Below are positions 1-12,500 of a DNA stretch of 64,000 nt, piece by piece; positions within the stretch are counted from its first letter, which is position 1, and every line of letters begins with the position of its first letter. Origin of the DNA: Haliclystus octoradiatus (lineage: Eukaryota > Cnidaria > Staurozoa > Stauromedusae > Haliclystidae); NCBI GenBank assembly GCA_916610825.1, contig OU744447.1:14553751-14617750 (forward strand), written 5' to 3'. Below the pieces are notes generated by a model. The model saw only the letters and a list, made by a program, of their open reading frames with translations. It was not told where the DNA came from and ran no database searches. A program made the position numbers and the translations under genes.

Positions 1-90
1 AAAATCAATTGGCCGGACTACAAGGCAAACCATAATCTATAAGCAGACTAACTTTAACTGGCTACATGCTACTCCTTTATCATTAAGATT

Positions 91-176
91 TTATGACTCT
101 AAGATTAAGATGTTATGACTCTAAGATTAAGATGTTAAGACTCTAAGATTAAGATGTTATGACTCTATGATTATAG
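91..176. repeat. Short tandem repeat, 22-bp period, about four copies
   Basis: Four consecutive copies of a unit reading roughly ttatgactctaagattaaga+tg. The last copy is diverged. No gene is visible in positions 1-240. The repeat lies just upstream of the integrase remnant and may be part of that element or simple local expansion. Confidence 0.8.
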
Positions 177-241
177 CTTCAGACGCGTAGGATTATTAGT
201 CCAGTTATCCTAGCTAAAAAGGGGGTATAATCTAAAACAAT

Positions 242-1299
242 TTGCAACAAAGATTATTTTTGCATATAGGGTCAAGTTTGAATATAGAGAGGCATGAGAA
301 ATGCAGTAATTACCGTCTATTGATACCACGTTCACAGCGACGTATGATGCTTGTTCGACTACACATTGCCCATCAAGGTATTGAGCGTACAAAACGACAA
401 GCACAGCAATCATGTTACTGGCCTGGCATATCCAATGATATACGCAACGTCATTGCATCCTGGGATGCCTGCAACATCCATCAGTCTTCACAACAGAAAA
501 AAAACATTTCTCTCTGGACAGCACCCTACGAAACTGTTTGAGCAATGTTCAGCTGACTTATTTTCTGCCGAAAAAAAAAGTTCCTGGTCTACGTCGACCG
601 CTACTCTGGATGGCCTTGTGTACATGACTACACTGCTGATTCAACTACTACCATGCATGGTCACTTATTCCATGACAAATTTCTTCAGATATTACGGAGC
701 TCCTATAAACCTTCGCACTGATGGCGGAACACAATTGAAGTCAGACGAATTTGATCAATTCTGCAAACATTGGGGAATCAATCAAACATGACCCATCGTC
801 CCCTTACTACCCTCAAAGTAATGGCTATGCCGAAGCTGGCATCAAAGCCATGAAAATAATCATAAAGAAACTTATCGCAGAACACAATCATCTGAATAAA
901 GCCAAGCTGAAAGAAGCAATTTTAGAATTTCGCAACACGCCAAAAGCTGATGGATTATCACCAGCTCAAAGAATATTTGGTGTCCCTATGCGAACGCGTC
1001 TTCCAACTTATCATCTGGCATTTGACAAAAAATGGTTCAATACCGCTACAGATGCTGGTGAACTTGCTGCAAAAACAAAATTAACCACCATCGATCATTA
1101 CAATGAAGATGCCCGCAATCTTGTCCCATTGGTCATTGGCGACGAAGTCCGGATTCAAGATACTAGGAATCAACTCTGGGATAGAGTTGGTATCATTACA
1201 ACCACCTTACCATATCGACGCTATCTTGTCAAACTTCCATCGGGCAAGAAACAGACGACACCTCCGGAAGCCGAAGAAGACTCAGCCAACATCCATTGA
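242..1299 (+). pseudogene. Ty3/Gypsy-type integrase remnant (frameshifted)
   Basis: The three forward frames together spell the integrase region of an LTR-retrotransposon Pol, the enzyme that inserts the DNA copy into the host genome. From about 340 to 510 there is a zinc-binding-like stretch (HIAHQGIERTK, CYWPGI, then DACNIHQ). One expected cysteine of the C-x-x-C pair appears to be tryptophan. The three core acidic residues can be located: D in SADLF near 555, D in RTDGGTQ near 720, and E in NGYAEAG near 830. They sit in different frames, so at least two frameshifts separate them, near 540-580 and 780-800. The tail after 900 (RNTPKADGLSPAQRIFG) is typical of Gypsy integrases. The gene cannot give a working protein. 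No reverse transcriptase or gag is visible upstream, so the element is also 5'-incomplete in the window. Confidence 0.85.
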
Positions 1300-1569
1300 C
1301 CGGACGACTCAACCTACATCCAATGATGGAACGACTCCTCTAACATCCAATCAGAAGAAGAGTTACCCCACACGACAGCACAGTAGTCCTTGTTACTATG
1401 GACAGTAACTCATCAACATCTATTATTACATCACTCATATCACATTAACATAGTAACTAAATAGCTATTGTTTATAACTGTTGTTTCAAAGTTAGTTTTT
1501 TTTAAATATATTACATAAAGAAAGTAGCTCATTAACATTTATAGTAGAATCATAACTGTATTGATCTTA

Positions 1570-2063
1570 AAAGGGAGGTGTAGAGATATTAGACATAGCC
1601 TCTCAATGATGTCGCCTCTCTTCTAGTTAGGGAGAGATCCCGACCTGAAGGGAATCAGGCAACCAATATATTATATAATCCGCCAGAGTTATGCAACGTG
1701 TATTGATTTGTCTCGTGAGTCTATGTGTCTGACGTTCATCGATACCACATAGTAACAACTCATCACAGTTTAATGTCTATTAATGCCATTGGGGATATAC
1801 AATGATATTCCATCTAGGGAAAAATGATATTATGTCTCCTGCAAATATTATTTATTCCTATATATTCCACGCTTAAAATATATTGATACTTTTGTACCAT
1901 TAAGTACATTCAATTAAGTATATAATAAAGAGGTATGGCATGTAGATTGAGAGAGACAATAAATATTCATAACCGAACTTAAGCTGATCTTTATGATCTA
2001 CAACAACAACCACGTGCCAGAACCGTAACCTAAGTCACCTGGTATCACATTCGTTGTTTCTTA
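1570..2063 (+). mobile_element. Candidate polypurine tract and 3' LTR of the upstream Gypsy remnant
   Basis: About 270 bp after the integrase frame ends there is a purine run (aaaagggaggtg). It is directly followed by TGTAGAGATATT at 1579, the arrangement expected where a polypurine tract primes plus-strand synthesis next to a 3' LTR beginning with TG. Downstream, 1894-1964 contains an AATAAA-rich stretch repeated at 4147-4218. The right end of the LTR is not defined because a small hAT element is inserted at 2072. Only the left boundary is well supported. Confidence 0.45.
1894..1964. repeat. First copy of a dispersed ~72-bp direct repeat
   Basis: The stretch gtaccattaagtacatt...gagagacaataaat recurs with about 80 percent identity at 4147-4218 in the same orientation. 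Both end with a potential polyadenylation signal (AATAAA). They bracket the minus-strand Gypsy remnant, so they could be LTR fragments of one element or of two related elements. Confidence 0.6.
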
Positions 2064-2071
2064 ATTTGAAC

Positions 2072-2493
2072 CAGAGGTGTACGGAGTCAGAATTTTCAGA
2101 CTCCGAATCCGAAAAAAGTCCTTATAGAAGCGTCTGACTCTGAGCCCGGCTCCGGAAATGTGAGAAAAATCGACTCCTACTCCAACTCAGGCTCCAAAAT
2201 ATTTCAGACAAACTCCTGTGAAAAGTCCGAAAACGGGTTAATTTATCAACCACAACATTAGGCAGACAACAAAAAGTACAAGATAACTTATTATCAACTG
2301 AAATATGTTGCAATTCCAACCTTTGTGTAGAAATATCCAGACAATTTTCAACATCGGAATGTTCATTAAGAATTTACCAGGAGTGCATTCTAGACTCCGG
2401 CTCCGACTCCTGCTCCTGTTTGAGAAAAAATCACTCCGACCGGTTCCTGTTGAAATGCAGATACTCCTGCCGGAGTCAGAGTTTGACTCTCTG
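2072..2493. mobile_element. Small non-autonomous hAT-type element (422 bp) with 8-bp target duplication
   Basis: The element begins CAGAGGTGTACGGAGTCAGA and ends with the inverse of CAGAG. It is rich in internal (a)gactccg/cggagtc motifs in both orientations. Immediately outside it the octamer ATTTGAAC occurs on both sides (2064-2071 and 2494-2501), a perfect 8-bp target-site duplication as made by hAT transposases. There is no coding capacity, so it would need a transposase in trans. Confidence 0.8.
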
Positions 2494-2501
2494 ATTTGAA
2501 C

Positions 2502-2708
2502 TTAAACTAATAACTTGCATTAAATATCGTTATTCTAATTTTAACATAATTATATAATTAATAGAGCAAAAGATGGTAACCTTAACTGTCATAGTAATCA
2601 GGTTCATTTCTTGTTCTTCTGTTATTTAACAACGTCTGATATGTATGTCGCATATTATCCCATCTGCTTCCCTAGGTTGCCTGAAGGCCATTTCTGTTTC
2701 CGTTTTCT
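2502..2708. other. Short interval without recognised features
   Basis: AT-rich sequence between the small hAT element and the minus-strand Gypsy remnant. I see no reading frame or repeat that I can name. Confidence 0.5.
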
Positions 2709-3894
2709 CTAATCTCTGAATTTCAAAGTTTGTCCCTGTTCCATCCCCATCGGATTTGTAATAATCGGTGTTTTTAATCTATTTTTAACTTCAGATATAC
2801 AATTTAGCTGCGCCCTAATGGGACATTGGAAAAGCAATTCAGCTGGCGTAAATTTTGTTGTTTCGTTCGGAGTGGATAGATACGATGATAATAATGCATC
2901 TACGGCTTCTTGCAAATTCCCATGTTTTTTATCCTGGGAATATTTTTTTCGAGCTCATTTTAACCGCACGTTCTGAATCCCCATTTGTAGCTGGGTGGTG
3001 AGGAGAGCTTTGTTTTTGCTGAGCTCCAATACTTTTCATAAAGTTTGTGAACTCTTCCGACACAAATTGTGGACTGTTGTCCGAAACAATAACTTTTGGG
3101 TAACCATAGTAAACCATCGATTTAACATTGCTATAGTAGCGCTAGAATCTGTGTCATTGATATTTGTAACATCAACCTCTGGCCATTTAGAATGTGCTTC
3201 CACTAAAATAAGTAATGCTTTACCTCGAAACTTACTTAGACGAATAATCGATGTGTATCAGATCCCAAGGAGTTTCTGGCCAAGACCATGATATAATTTC
3301 TTGCTTAGGAGGATTGCTTCCAGCTTCTTGGCAAATGTCACAATCTACCACACAATTTTTTAGTTCGGCATCAATCGTGGGCCACCAACAATGTAGGCGG
3401 GCCAACATCCTCATTCGTATAGAACCTGGAGGATTTTCATGTAATTCCTGTAATATATTCTTTCTTAATGAGTATAGGGATTACCACTCTACGCCCCCAT
3501 AATAAAATGTCATCATGTAAAGCCATTTCAAATCGCTTCTTATAAAACAGTATCAAATTGGTACCTATACATTTCTTTGGCCAACCATTTCTAACCAGAA
3601 TTTTAATCTTATGATCTGATAATATGATATTTTGACGTTTCTGCGGGATATAGCATCCCTATTAATGGGTAAGCTTCGGATCTGATTAACATAAAAGCAT
3701 GAGGCATCGTCATCAGTAATATCCTTAATTGTTACTTCACTTGATGCCGTTGAGGCAGTAGACAGTCTACTCAGAGCATCAGCAATACTGTCCAAAATCC
3801 CGCTTTTAAATTTAATACTGTATCTAAAAGGTGATAACTTGACTGCCCATCCTTGTAGTTGCGCTGCTTGGCAGGCAAATTGTTTTTTTTTCAT
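2709..3894 (-). pseudogene. Second Ty3/Gypsy-type pol remnant: RNase H end plus integrase
   Basis: Read on the minus strand, the order is that of a Gypsy Pol. At 3894-3565 the end of RNase H shows the usual SIADALSRL motif. At 3450-3320 is the integrase zinc region (LHENPPG, HCWWPTID, CDICQ), with the second histidine apparently replaced. The integrase core follows: D in LIHIDYSSK near 3240, D in IVSDNSPQF near 3080, and E in NGDSERAVK near 2970. A C-terminal part (LSTPNETTKFTPAELLF) lies at 2915-2709. In-frame stops separate the first three blocks and a frameshift near 2920 separates the last. It is a separate insertion from the plus-strand remnant at 242-1299. Confidence 0.85.
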
Positions 3895-4146
3895 AAAATA
3901 GTCTATTCCATTTTTCCCAGTGGATAGCTACATTGGATATGGACACTATCTCAAACGCCGGTGTGGAGGTACGTCTAAAGTTTTATTTATTTCTTTGATA
4001 ACCCTGGTATTTGCTTCACGCGGGATCATCTCGAATCTCGAAACAAAGTCATCCCTCTGCATTAAATCCCCACTCTTTGCAATATACCGCAGCTTGTTCT
4101 TTGAGCAAAGACGTCAGCAGGACAACTGATCCCATTCTCATCGTTT

Positions 4147-4218
4147 GTACCTTTAAGTACATTTAATTAAGTATATATAACAAAGAGTATGACTAGTAGA
4201 TCGAGAGAAACAATAAAT
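4147..4218. repeat. Second copy of the ~72-bp direct repeat
   Basis: Matches 1894-1964 in the same orientation (gtacctttaagtacattta...gagaaacaataaat). It lies at the right-hand side of the minus-strand Gypsy remnant, consistent with an LTR fragment. Confidence 0.6.
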
Positions 4219-4239
4219 TTTATTGGTTTATTATTATCA

Positions 4240-4740
4240 TTTATGCAACAACTTGTATAACGGGCTTTTATATCAACATGATTAATCAATTAATGTATTA
4301 ATGTGATATCATCTAGTAATCGTGTAGTTGATAAAATAGGTTTGATACGTGCCTTAGCAGATGCGGTACGAATTCTGTGTGATAAAATATACCTTGGTAT
4401 CTCCTTTAACCATCATAAGGCATTTTAAAGTGATGGAATCTGGATCTAAATTTATGAGGTTGTTATTCTTACCGTGATATGTTGATGCCATGCAGCTACT
4501 TATCAACATCGTCATTCATCATATTGCAATACTATTTCTTACAAAGTGGGTCGTTCTTGTCAAAATAGTAAAGTATTGCAACAATTGCAACAATAACGGC
4601 ACCCGTTATGAGAACATTGAGCTCCTTTGTATCGTGGCTGATAAATGGCAATTGAGGATTGCTTTTGGAATATGCAGCGTATTGTCTATTGGTAATCTTC
4701 AATTGCCAAGCAATGTATATATACTCTTTAGCTAATAATG
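4240..4740. other. Interval without recognised features
   Basis: AT-rich sequence. Short open frames exist on both strands but none shows a motif I recognise. The last part may be a decayed upstream portion of the non-LTR element that becomes readable at 4741. Confidence 0.4.
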
Positions 4741-5552
4741 ATCTCGAAGAAGTTTCACAAATCAAAGATCTTGGGATCATTCTTACCTCGGAACTCAAAT
4801 CATTTAAACATTGTTCAATGTTAGCTTCTAAACTAAATGTTTGCATTTAAAACTAATGTCCTTCCTTTATTGGAATTTTCAAGTTCAGCTTGGAATCCAC
4901 ATCTGGCCAAAGACGTTGTCCTAATTGAAAGTGTCTAGAGGTCTTTCACTAAAAAAGTCTGCTATTTTACCAATACAGATAATGTTGACTATGCTGATCG
5001 TTAAGGTTATTATATTATTATAGATACAGAGTCACTGGAAGTACGACGAGTAAATGCTGCTTATATTTTTTATTTAAGATTGTACTTGGCATTGCTGACG
5101 TTCCATTTGGCGAACTTTTTTAGAATTGAAAAATCTAAATATTTATTAAGGTCCCATTCCTTAACATTGAAACCTCTTTTAACCAAAGAAATGGTTGTGT
5201 GAGGTTTCAATTTTGCTCCAGAGTCATCCCTTGATGGAACTCTTTACCAGGCGACTTAGTAAATTCTACTAGTTTTTATTCTTTGAAAAGAGGGCTTGAT
5301 GCCATCAGCATCTCACCTTTTTGTAAATTATTATTTTAATTTGCAAGTCCATTGTAAATGTAACATTATATGCATGTTCTGTACTGTAGACATATTCTTA
5401 TCCTATCTAATTTTATTTACTTATACTACACTTCTTCTAACAGCTCCCTAGCAACTTGCTTGTAAACGTATATGCTGTATTTCAGCGAGATAATGTGATG
5501 TGACTCTCCTTTGTTTTGCTTTTCAATTTGGACAAAATAAATGAAATGAAAA
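4741..5552 (+). pseudogene. 3' end of a CR1/Jockey-like non-LTR retrotransposon
   Basis: The translation carries the hallmarks of the region just C-terminal to the RT domain: EEVSQIKDLGIILTSELK near 4745-4800, then LPLLEFSSSAWNPHLAKDVV near 4862-4920, VDYADR near 4990, and a last block RSHSLTLKPLL near 5150-5190. Several in-frame stops and at least one frameshift break it. A 3' UTR ends at (aaatg)aaatgaaa near 5552, the short A-rich repeat tail typical of CR1-type elements. The RT catalytic core is absent, so this is a severely 5'-truncated copy. Confidence 0.75.
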
Positions 5553-5877
5553 GTATATTATCTTCAAGTTCATTATATTCAAGTGTCATTTTTCTGAGTT
5601 GTATTACTACAGGTGTATTGAGACTAATTAAGCGAGTAAAACGATTCCGACATCTTTTTTGCAATTGAAACGTAGAATATTGCCCAAAAATCAAAGACAA
5701 ACTCCCCTGTGGAAAATAATCTCGTTCCTTTTTGATTTCACAAAGTGGGACAAGAGAATCTCCCAAACCATGTTCAAGGTAAAATAAGTGTAAAATCTTA
5801 TTTAACAATGTTATTCAAAGTCATCAATAAGTTAGTGGATACAAATATGGATACATTGTCAATTAAATTTGACCTAT
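5553..5877. other. Interval between two non-LTR remnants, nothing recognised
   Basis: AT-rich. Scattered open frames without recognisable domains. Confidence 0.4.
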
Positions 5878-6299
5878 CAAAGTACACTCTAGGTGGACAT
5901 CACCCCAAATTGAAAGAATTAAAAATGCCACGCCTTGATACTACCAAGATATTATAATAGAACCAATATTATTATAATATCTTGATACTACCACGGCATC
6001 TATTCTGTCACCGTGTGATAAAATGGTAGAATGCCTTGTCTAAAGATACTGTTAGCTCTAAAACCATCGCAATTTTTAAAAACTATATAGATAATGTTGA
6101 TTTATCACGTTTTTACAAAATATTTACAGTTATATAGTATAAATCATTATTATTGTAACTGTTAAATCAATGTTTTATAACTTTAATGTTCTTTCAAGGC
6201 TCTATGTAAGTGGAGAATGGAGTTTTTCTGACTCCCTTTATTTGTCTGTCAAAATTCCCATTTTTATTTTTGACAAAATAAATCAATCAATCAATAAAA
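5878..6299 (+). pseudogene. Second CR1-like non-LTR 3' end with (ATCA)n tail
   Basis: An open stretch at 6030-6138 reads NALSKDTVSSKTIAIFKNYI and ends YKIFTVI-stop, which is the characteristic carboxyl end of CR1/L2-type ORF2 proteins. Upstream, GHHPKLKELK near 5895 matches the preceding conserved block but in a broken context. The 3' UTR ends in an aatcaatcaatcaat microsatellite at 6280-6297, the usual 3' terminus of such elements. Truncated and non-functional. Confidence 0.7.
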
Positions 6300-6475
6300 G
6301 GTCAATTTTGATGGGGAAAGTGCAGAGCGGAAATGAGGATCGTGATGGAATGAGGCTAGATCACTTGTAAAGTAGCGGAATTGTGGGCCTTGTGGAACTA
6401 GGCTAATGTGTTATACTTCATTTTTACTTCCTTTTTATTTTGCGTGTTTGTGCATGATTCACTTATTCTAGCATC
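6300..6475 (+). promoter_or_regulatory. Upstream region of CIAO2B with a splice acceptor 4 nt before the ATG
   Basis: This stretch ends in a T-rich tract followed by cttattctAG at 6462-6471, leaving CATC and then the ATG at 6476. That is a good 3' splice site almost touching the start codon. It implies either a 5'-UTR intron or spliced-leader trans-splicing; without a transcript I cannot choose. No TATA box or other core promoter element is convincing. Confidence 0.45.
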
Positions 6476-6584
6476 ATGGAGAATTTAAATCCAACGATTT
6501 ATACGAAACTTGTTGATAGGACAGTTGGTACTGAAGAGACTGACGACAGTATTGCTGACGTGATTGACCAAAGAGAAGTATTTG
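6476..6584 (+). CDS. CIAO2B: CIAO2B exon 1 (coding part)
   Basis: Encodes residues 1-36 and the first base of codon 37 (Asp). The ATG is chosen because MENLNP aligns with the (L)ENANP start of the vertebrate protein and because the splice acceptor at 6471 excludes anything further upstream. The exon ends in GTATTTG, directly followed by the U12-type donor ATATCCTTTT. Confidence 0.93.
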
Positions 6585-9500
6585 ATATCCTTTTCTAAAT
6601 GATTCTCAAGTAAGATTGACTCAATCGCTCACATTTGCAGGCTTGTAGGCCGAATAAAGATAGTTAATTACGTTTGTCAACTTCTCTTTTTGGATTCTAT
6701 TTTCATGTTTCTATTTTCTTGAATCTTGAGAATGTGATCAAGTTTAATCCTTGATTTCATTCAATATATGTAAGCAGAATCATTTATGATTTTAATTTCA
6801 TGAAATTGATTTCTAGTTACACTTTTCATCATCATTAATCCTGGTTTCCATATAGCAAATTTGCCTACGTCAATATTCAGTTCAACTTTGAAATGATCCA
6901 GGCAATACTAATAATACACGAAGTGGATATAGTCCCGGTAACGAGGTCTTTGGTTGAAAAAAAGTAGTCCTAACTAAGTCCCGGCCGTCAAATGCGCACA
7001 AGCACAACGCCAAGCGTCAAAGTGTGAAACATCATTCTAAAATATCACACACGGTTGTCTGCGATCTGATTGGTCAAAAGAGTGTGCATGAAATCCTGGC
7101 ATAAAATATTGCTCCGGAAACCGGGAAAACCGCTAGCTTCAAAAATTTTGATCTGTGACAAAATACAGAAATTACGACTTTTCATTAACAATCCAATAAA
7201 TATCTCAATTATGGCAACGATTTAGAAAACAATATCGAATCTCAAGATTTTTTATATTTATATAAAAGTGTGGACTGTGGTAAATGAGTTATTATTCGTG
7301 CAGCATGCAAAATAAAACACAGAATTGAATGACAATTATAGGTAGGCTAAAGCTGTTTTAAGGTAAGCCTAAAATTTAAATAACAGTTTGTACATTAAAT
7401 TCCTGGAGAACTATTGTACAATTTATAGTAGGGGAGACCGGGTACACATCGGACGCTTTTCGGTTTCTTACTTCTAATTATTTTATCTTTCGCTCGAAAC
7501 AAATAAATCGTATATCATTTAATAGCTAATGTGCCATGTTTAAAAGGGTAAATTGTTGGGAAGTTAAATATATTCGAGTGCCGAGTATATGATCATTCTT
7601 TTACCCCTAGTTGAGCGGGGTGACTTCGGCCAGACTGGGGTGACTCTGGACAGTGAATTTAAACTCTTAACAATGCACGAAACAAATGTTTATTGACATC
7701 AATCGAAAGCTTCATCATTCATCTACTCAGAGAAATCAATGAAATTATTCATAAATTACAAACCATGCTAATATTTATAATTTCTTTAGCGCGTCGAAAT
7801 AGCCATCGAAAGCCGTAAATTCAAGTGATAACTCAGGGGCCCAAACGAAAACAAAACATGCTCATAAATCAACAAGAGTAAACCAAACTCTTCGACATAT
7901 ATAAATTGAGACATATCTGTAATTAAATGCACTTCATACTTGATTTTTCATCCACAATTTGATATTCTATTTAACTAGACCATATTATTTCCATATATTC
8001 TAAGCCGACGGATCACGCGTGCTCTGAAAGGTTTACACAACATCACAGCTGGAGCGTGTCAAACTTGAATGGAATGATAAACTTGACACCCACTTATATA
8101 CGGATTTACCATTGTTTCACAGCTTGATATTTTACTTCTTCATCGCTTTGCTATGTTTTGACGCTCCATATGGACGCTCTGACCGTAGTCACCCAGTTTA
8201 TAAAAATTGAAGAATATCATTTCTGCAGTTGAATTTTCAAAGCGCACGTGCATGAAACTTCAGTATGAGGCACACAACGTCACTGGCTTCAAAATGGTAC
8301 CAAATATCAACATGTTGGTTGCATGGATTTTCTTCGTTGAACTTTTTCTTCGAGAACAAATAATACACAAAAGCGGGACAAAGTTTCAAACCATAATAAC
8401 TTTTTTATTACTTGATGAAATTATCTAAAATTTTGGCAATAGGTATGTTTTACCTTTGTATTTAACATACTGAGAGATCGTATTTTTATTTAAACTAAAA
8501 CCGTTCTGTCCGAAGTCACCCGCGTCCGAAGTGACCCCGGTCTCCCCTACAGACATTTTTGTATATGTCTTTCTTTATTCAACAATATGTAGGCTATCTT
8601 GTTGTCGTTGTGGAAATCCCTTTGCTTGGTTTATGAATTGGAATTGAATTTTAAATTGTGAATTTGTGAATTGACAATCCGCGGTCGAATGAGATTCCGA
8701 CATTTATTTTATTTTAGAAAAGGGTTGCCTCACGCTTGCAAATGTTTGCATGGCAAGTGTGGTAGCCCTTTTAATATTGTATTTTCAACTTTTCACTTTT
8801 GTCACGGTTTCTCAATATAATGGGATTGAAAATTCTTTTTTGAAAACTAAATGACATTGATCAATTTATATTGCTGATATACTGATATACATATATATAT
8901 ATATATAAATAAATAAATAGATAAATAGAGTCAATGACTACACAATTTTTCTGTTACTCAGAGTTTAACGCTTTATGCAATCTTCAGAAAATATATATTC
9001 GACAATTATGAAGAATCACTTCTTTAGATGTTTTCTTCAAAGTCCTCTACATGTGAAACGAAGTGAAAACGGCGCTGCTTTCGCTAGGGTTAGGCTAGCC
9101 GCTATCATGATTGTAAAACTATGTTGTTGCTGATGTTATTGACAGAAAACAATTACAAACAGTTGATCAATGATGCTTATGCAATACATAGTATATGAAT
9201 TTCAGTCTAAGAATGTGAGATCTGATTTTTAACTTGTTGAATGTCTTGAATGTTTCCGTCAGCCATTGTCATAAACGCGACGTCGATTTAAATAACTCCA
9301 CATTTCTGCTAAATCAACCATTTACTATACTTTGACAAATGATGAATCGTTTTCTTAAGGTATCCTATCTACCGCAATGACATTATCAAATAAATTTGAT
9401 ATCTTTCAATAACTTATAAAATAGATGTAGTTTCAAAGTTCAAGAAAGTTGAAAGTTTTATTTACATATTTCGAAGACAGAAAGCATTCTGCGCATGCAT

Positions 9501-12500
9501 ATTTGACTACTGGGACTATTCCTTTTTTCAACCAAATATCCGGCTACCGGGACTCTATCCACGTCCAATAATATAAGACAACAGGAGAAATTTGATAAGC
9601 TCTGGTAGCTGTAGCTGTGACCCAGGCAAATGTGCAAATGTAACACCTGCAAAGACGCAGACATATTTGCTACATGGGAAGCAGGCTTCATCATTGTGTT
9701 GTATAACATGCATGCACATGTGCTTGTGCGTCACATTGCAATTTTTATCAGAAATCCAACGTAATTCTGCCTCCATTGAAGTCTCTTCTTTGTTGCTGTT
9801 ATCCCGCCACAATGCCATGATTCTGAACATGATTTCTTTTGACATGACTCGATTGTACTGTACTATCGACTGTCCAAGTTAACTAAACCAATTATTCAGG
9901 CTTGTAAAGACTGCTTCAAAACACGAAAAACAAACATCAGAAGAAAAACAGATTTGTTGCGTGAATGTTTCCGTCGTTTGCCAAAGGTTTTATGGAAACA
10001 CATTGTCTTGTTAATGAGGATACAATCAATGGCTTACGATAATCTTTAATAAAATTGATCAACAAGCAATATCTTATGATATCTGAAGTTTTCGGTTTCT
10101 AGATTTATTTTCAAGCTATTTTCAATTTCCAGCTTCCATTGTATGTTTAGAAGTAGAGGAGACTGGGAAGACTTAGTTTTCAATGAAAAGAATCGATTTT
10201 GGTTTCGAATGAATCATGAAAAGTGTAAAAAAAAATTGTTTTTGTGAGCCGTTGCTGTGAATTGGGTCATTTTTCTTCGTAAAATGAAAATACAGGAATG
10301 TCGTTATTTTTCTTCAAAAATAATTCTAAGAATGAAGCATATTGGTCATTTCACTTCTTGGCTAAATTCACTTCTAATATGCTGCACTATATAATTTTGT
10401 TTCATGTTTTCCATTAAACTTCAATCACCTGCATTTAAGTAATTGCCAAGAAATTTAATTAGTTGATCGCCATACATTTTATAGCTCCTGTTTTGATACA
10501 ATCAATCTCTGTTCCATTGCCGTTTCTATGGCCCCATTGTATCAGCTTCACTTTGATGATTCATGTGATATAACAGTTGGCATGGATTTAACCCTGAAAT
10601 ATAACGGCTGCCTTCCACAACAAATAGGCAGGTCCACTAGAAATTTCAAAGTTGATTTTATTCTTCTTTCGGATATATCATACCCGCAGAATTCCATAAA
10701 ACTGATAAAAATTCCCAAACATTTCCAGAAACCCTTCATTTTTGAGTTTTAAATCCAAAATTATCGTAGAACGTCAAAATGATTTGTGATTGGCTTGCTA
10801 TATTATGACGTCATTTCCCGGACAGAACAAAATCACACTCCGCTAAACAATGTAATCACTTCCATTAGCACTGCTGTTCCTGTTCAAAATATTGAAGACT
10901 GACTTCAAAAAACTTATTACGGTGACCTGAAATATTCATCAATGGAAATCTCTCTGAAATATTTATATCAATTTACTTTGTTTTTGTCTACGTTCCGAGC
11001 ATGGTTCGAGTGTGGAAGCGAGAAGAAACAAGGATGGTAGCCTAGCTGAGCAAATTATTTGAATTTCAAATTACACACATAAAGTTTCAAAAAAGTTAGA
11101 TAATATGTTAAAGGAGTTGTATGATCTACCATTTATTAGCTAATTATCCACGTTATTTTCCCCGCGAATCATATGGCCTATTATAGGATCAAATTTATTG
11201 TTGCTATGATTCCACCATGATTCTACAAAAACAACATTCGCTGTCTTCGCTGATGAATGGGATAACATAGATATATAGCTAAATATAGCTACTACATCAA
11301 TATCGTCCATTTCCTTACCACAAACTGGCGTTATTAATGATTAATCATTGATCCAAGTAAATATTTGTTAATCAATGCGAAATGAATCATAAATTGCATT
11401 TCGGTTTTCAGAAAATTATACGCCTCGACGTAAATTGTCGTAGCATGCGTGATCGATGTGTAAAATATTTTTTATTGAATTTGAGTTGTGATTTACTAGA
11501 ATAAATTGAAATCTAGAATTGGTAAAGCGTTGATTGGTCCATTTAAAGTGTCTGTTAATCCAAATAAGAGCACAATGAATGCGATTTCACCGTCTTATAT
11601 CTGATGATAATAATAACACAAGCAACAGTTGATGATGCATGACAGACGAAATAAATAACACTATTTTGATGCTCGAGTGATGATCTAAGCCGTTTATATA
11701 TGAGTGAGGTTTCTTCTCTAAATATCAAATGTATATATATATATATATTTCCAAGTGAATGCTGCCTGCTTTTCGGTGAGACTTTGGTAAAGACGAGTGA
11801 ACCTTTTCGGTTTGAAGTGAACGAACACTTTGAAGGTCTTTGACAAAAACAGTGTGTTCACACGTTGTGCACGTGCAGATCGGCATGGCTGAGAACTGAA
11901 GAGAAACAATAGATTGGTGATGACGTTTTCAGCGTCAATGATGCAAAACCTGGGCTTTTATAGGGCTTTTAGAAATCGAATAGGGAAAACTTGATTTTGT
12001 TCGTTTGCGGTCGGGAACCGCAAGAGAAAGATATGGAAAAGATTTGTTTTGTTTCGCTACAAAAATGACATTTTACCCTTAGTCTCGTTTAAAAATCAGC
12101 GGTTCTGATTATACTATTCACAAAAAATTTGGATAAAAAATGACGAATTGATTGATGAACGGTTTTGGATATCAAGTCATGATAATAATAGATTTCTCAT
12201 TTTGTCCGGATTATGACGTCACATTCCTTCACCCACCAAAACTTGCCGTTTCGTAACCATGGTTACGCAATGTCATTTGAAGACAGATATCTAGATGGTT
12301 TGTCGATATTTTTGAAAAAAAAAATCGGGGATATTAAACTTATCCCTTGATGTTCTCTTCGTAATTATTCTCCTATTATTTATCAACTAAAATATGTCCT
12401 AAAAATTTTGTAGGAGATACTGCAACTTCATCTGACATTCATGTTTATGGCAAATGTTCTCTTCATAATTATTCTCCTATTGTGTATCAACTAAAATAAC

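Noticed and set aside
10528-10752. 74-codon open frame in CIAO2B intron 1 as a nested gene
   Set aside because: No recognisable domain, no supporting splice or polyadenylation context, and an antisense frame of similar length exists.
12252-12267. Perfect palindrome CGTAACCATGGTTACG as an RFX/X-box site
   Set aside because: The half-sites do not match the RFX consensus properly. Without conservation data it is only a palindrome.
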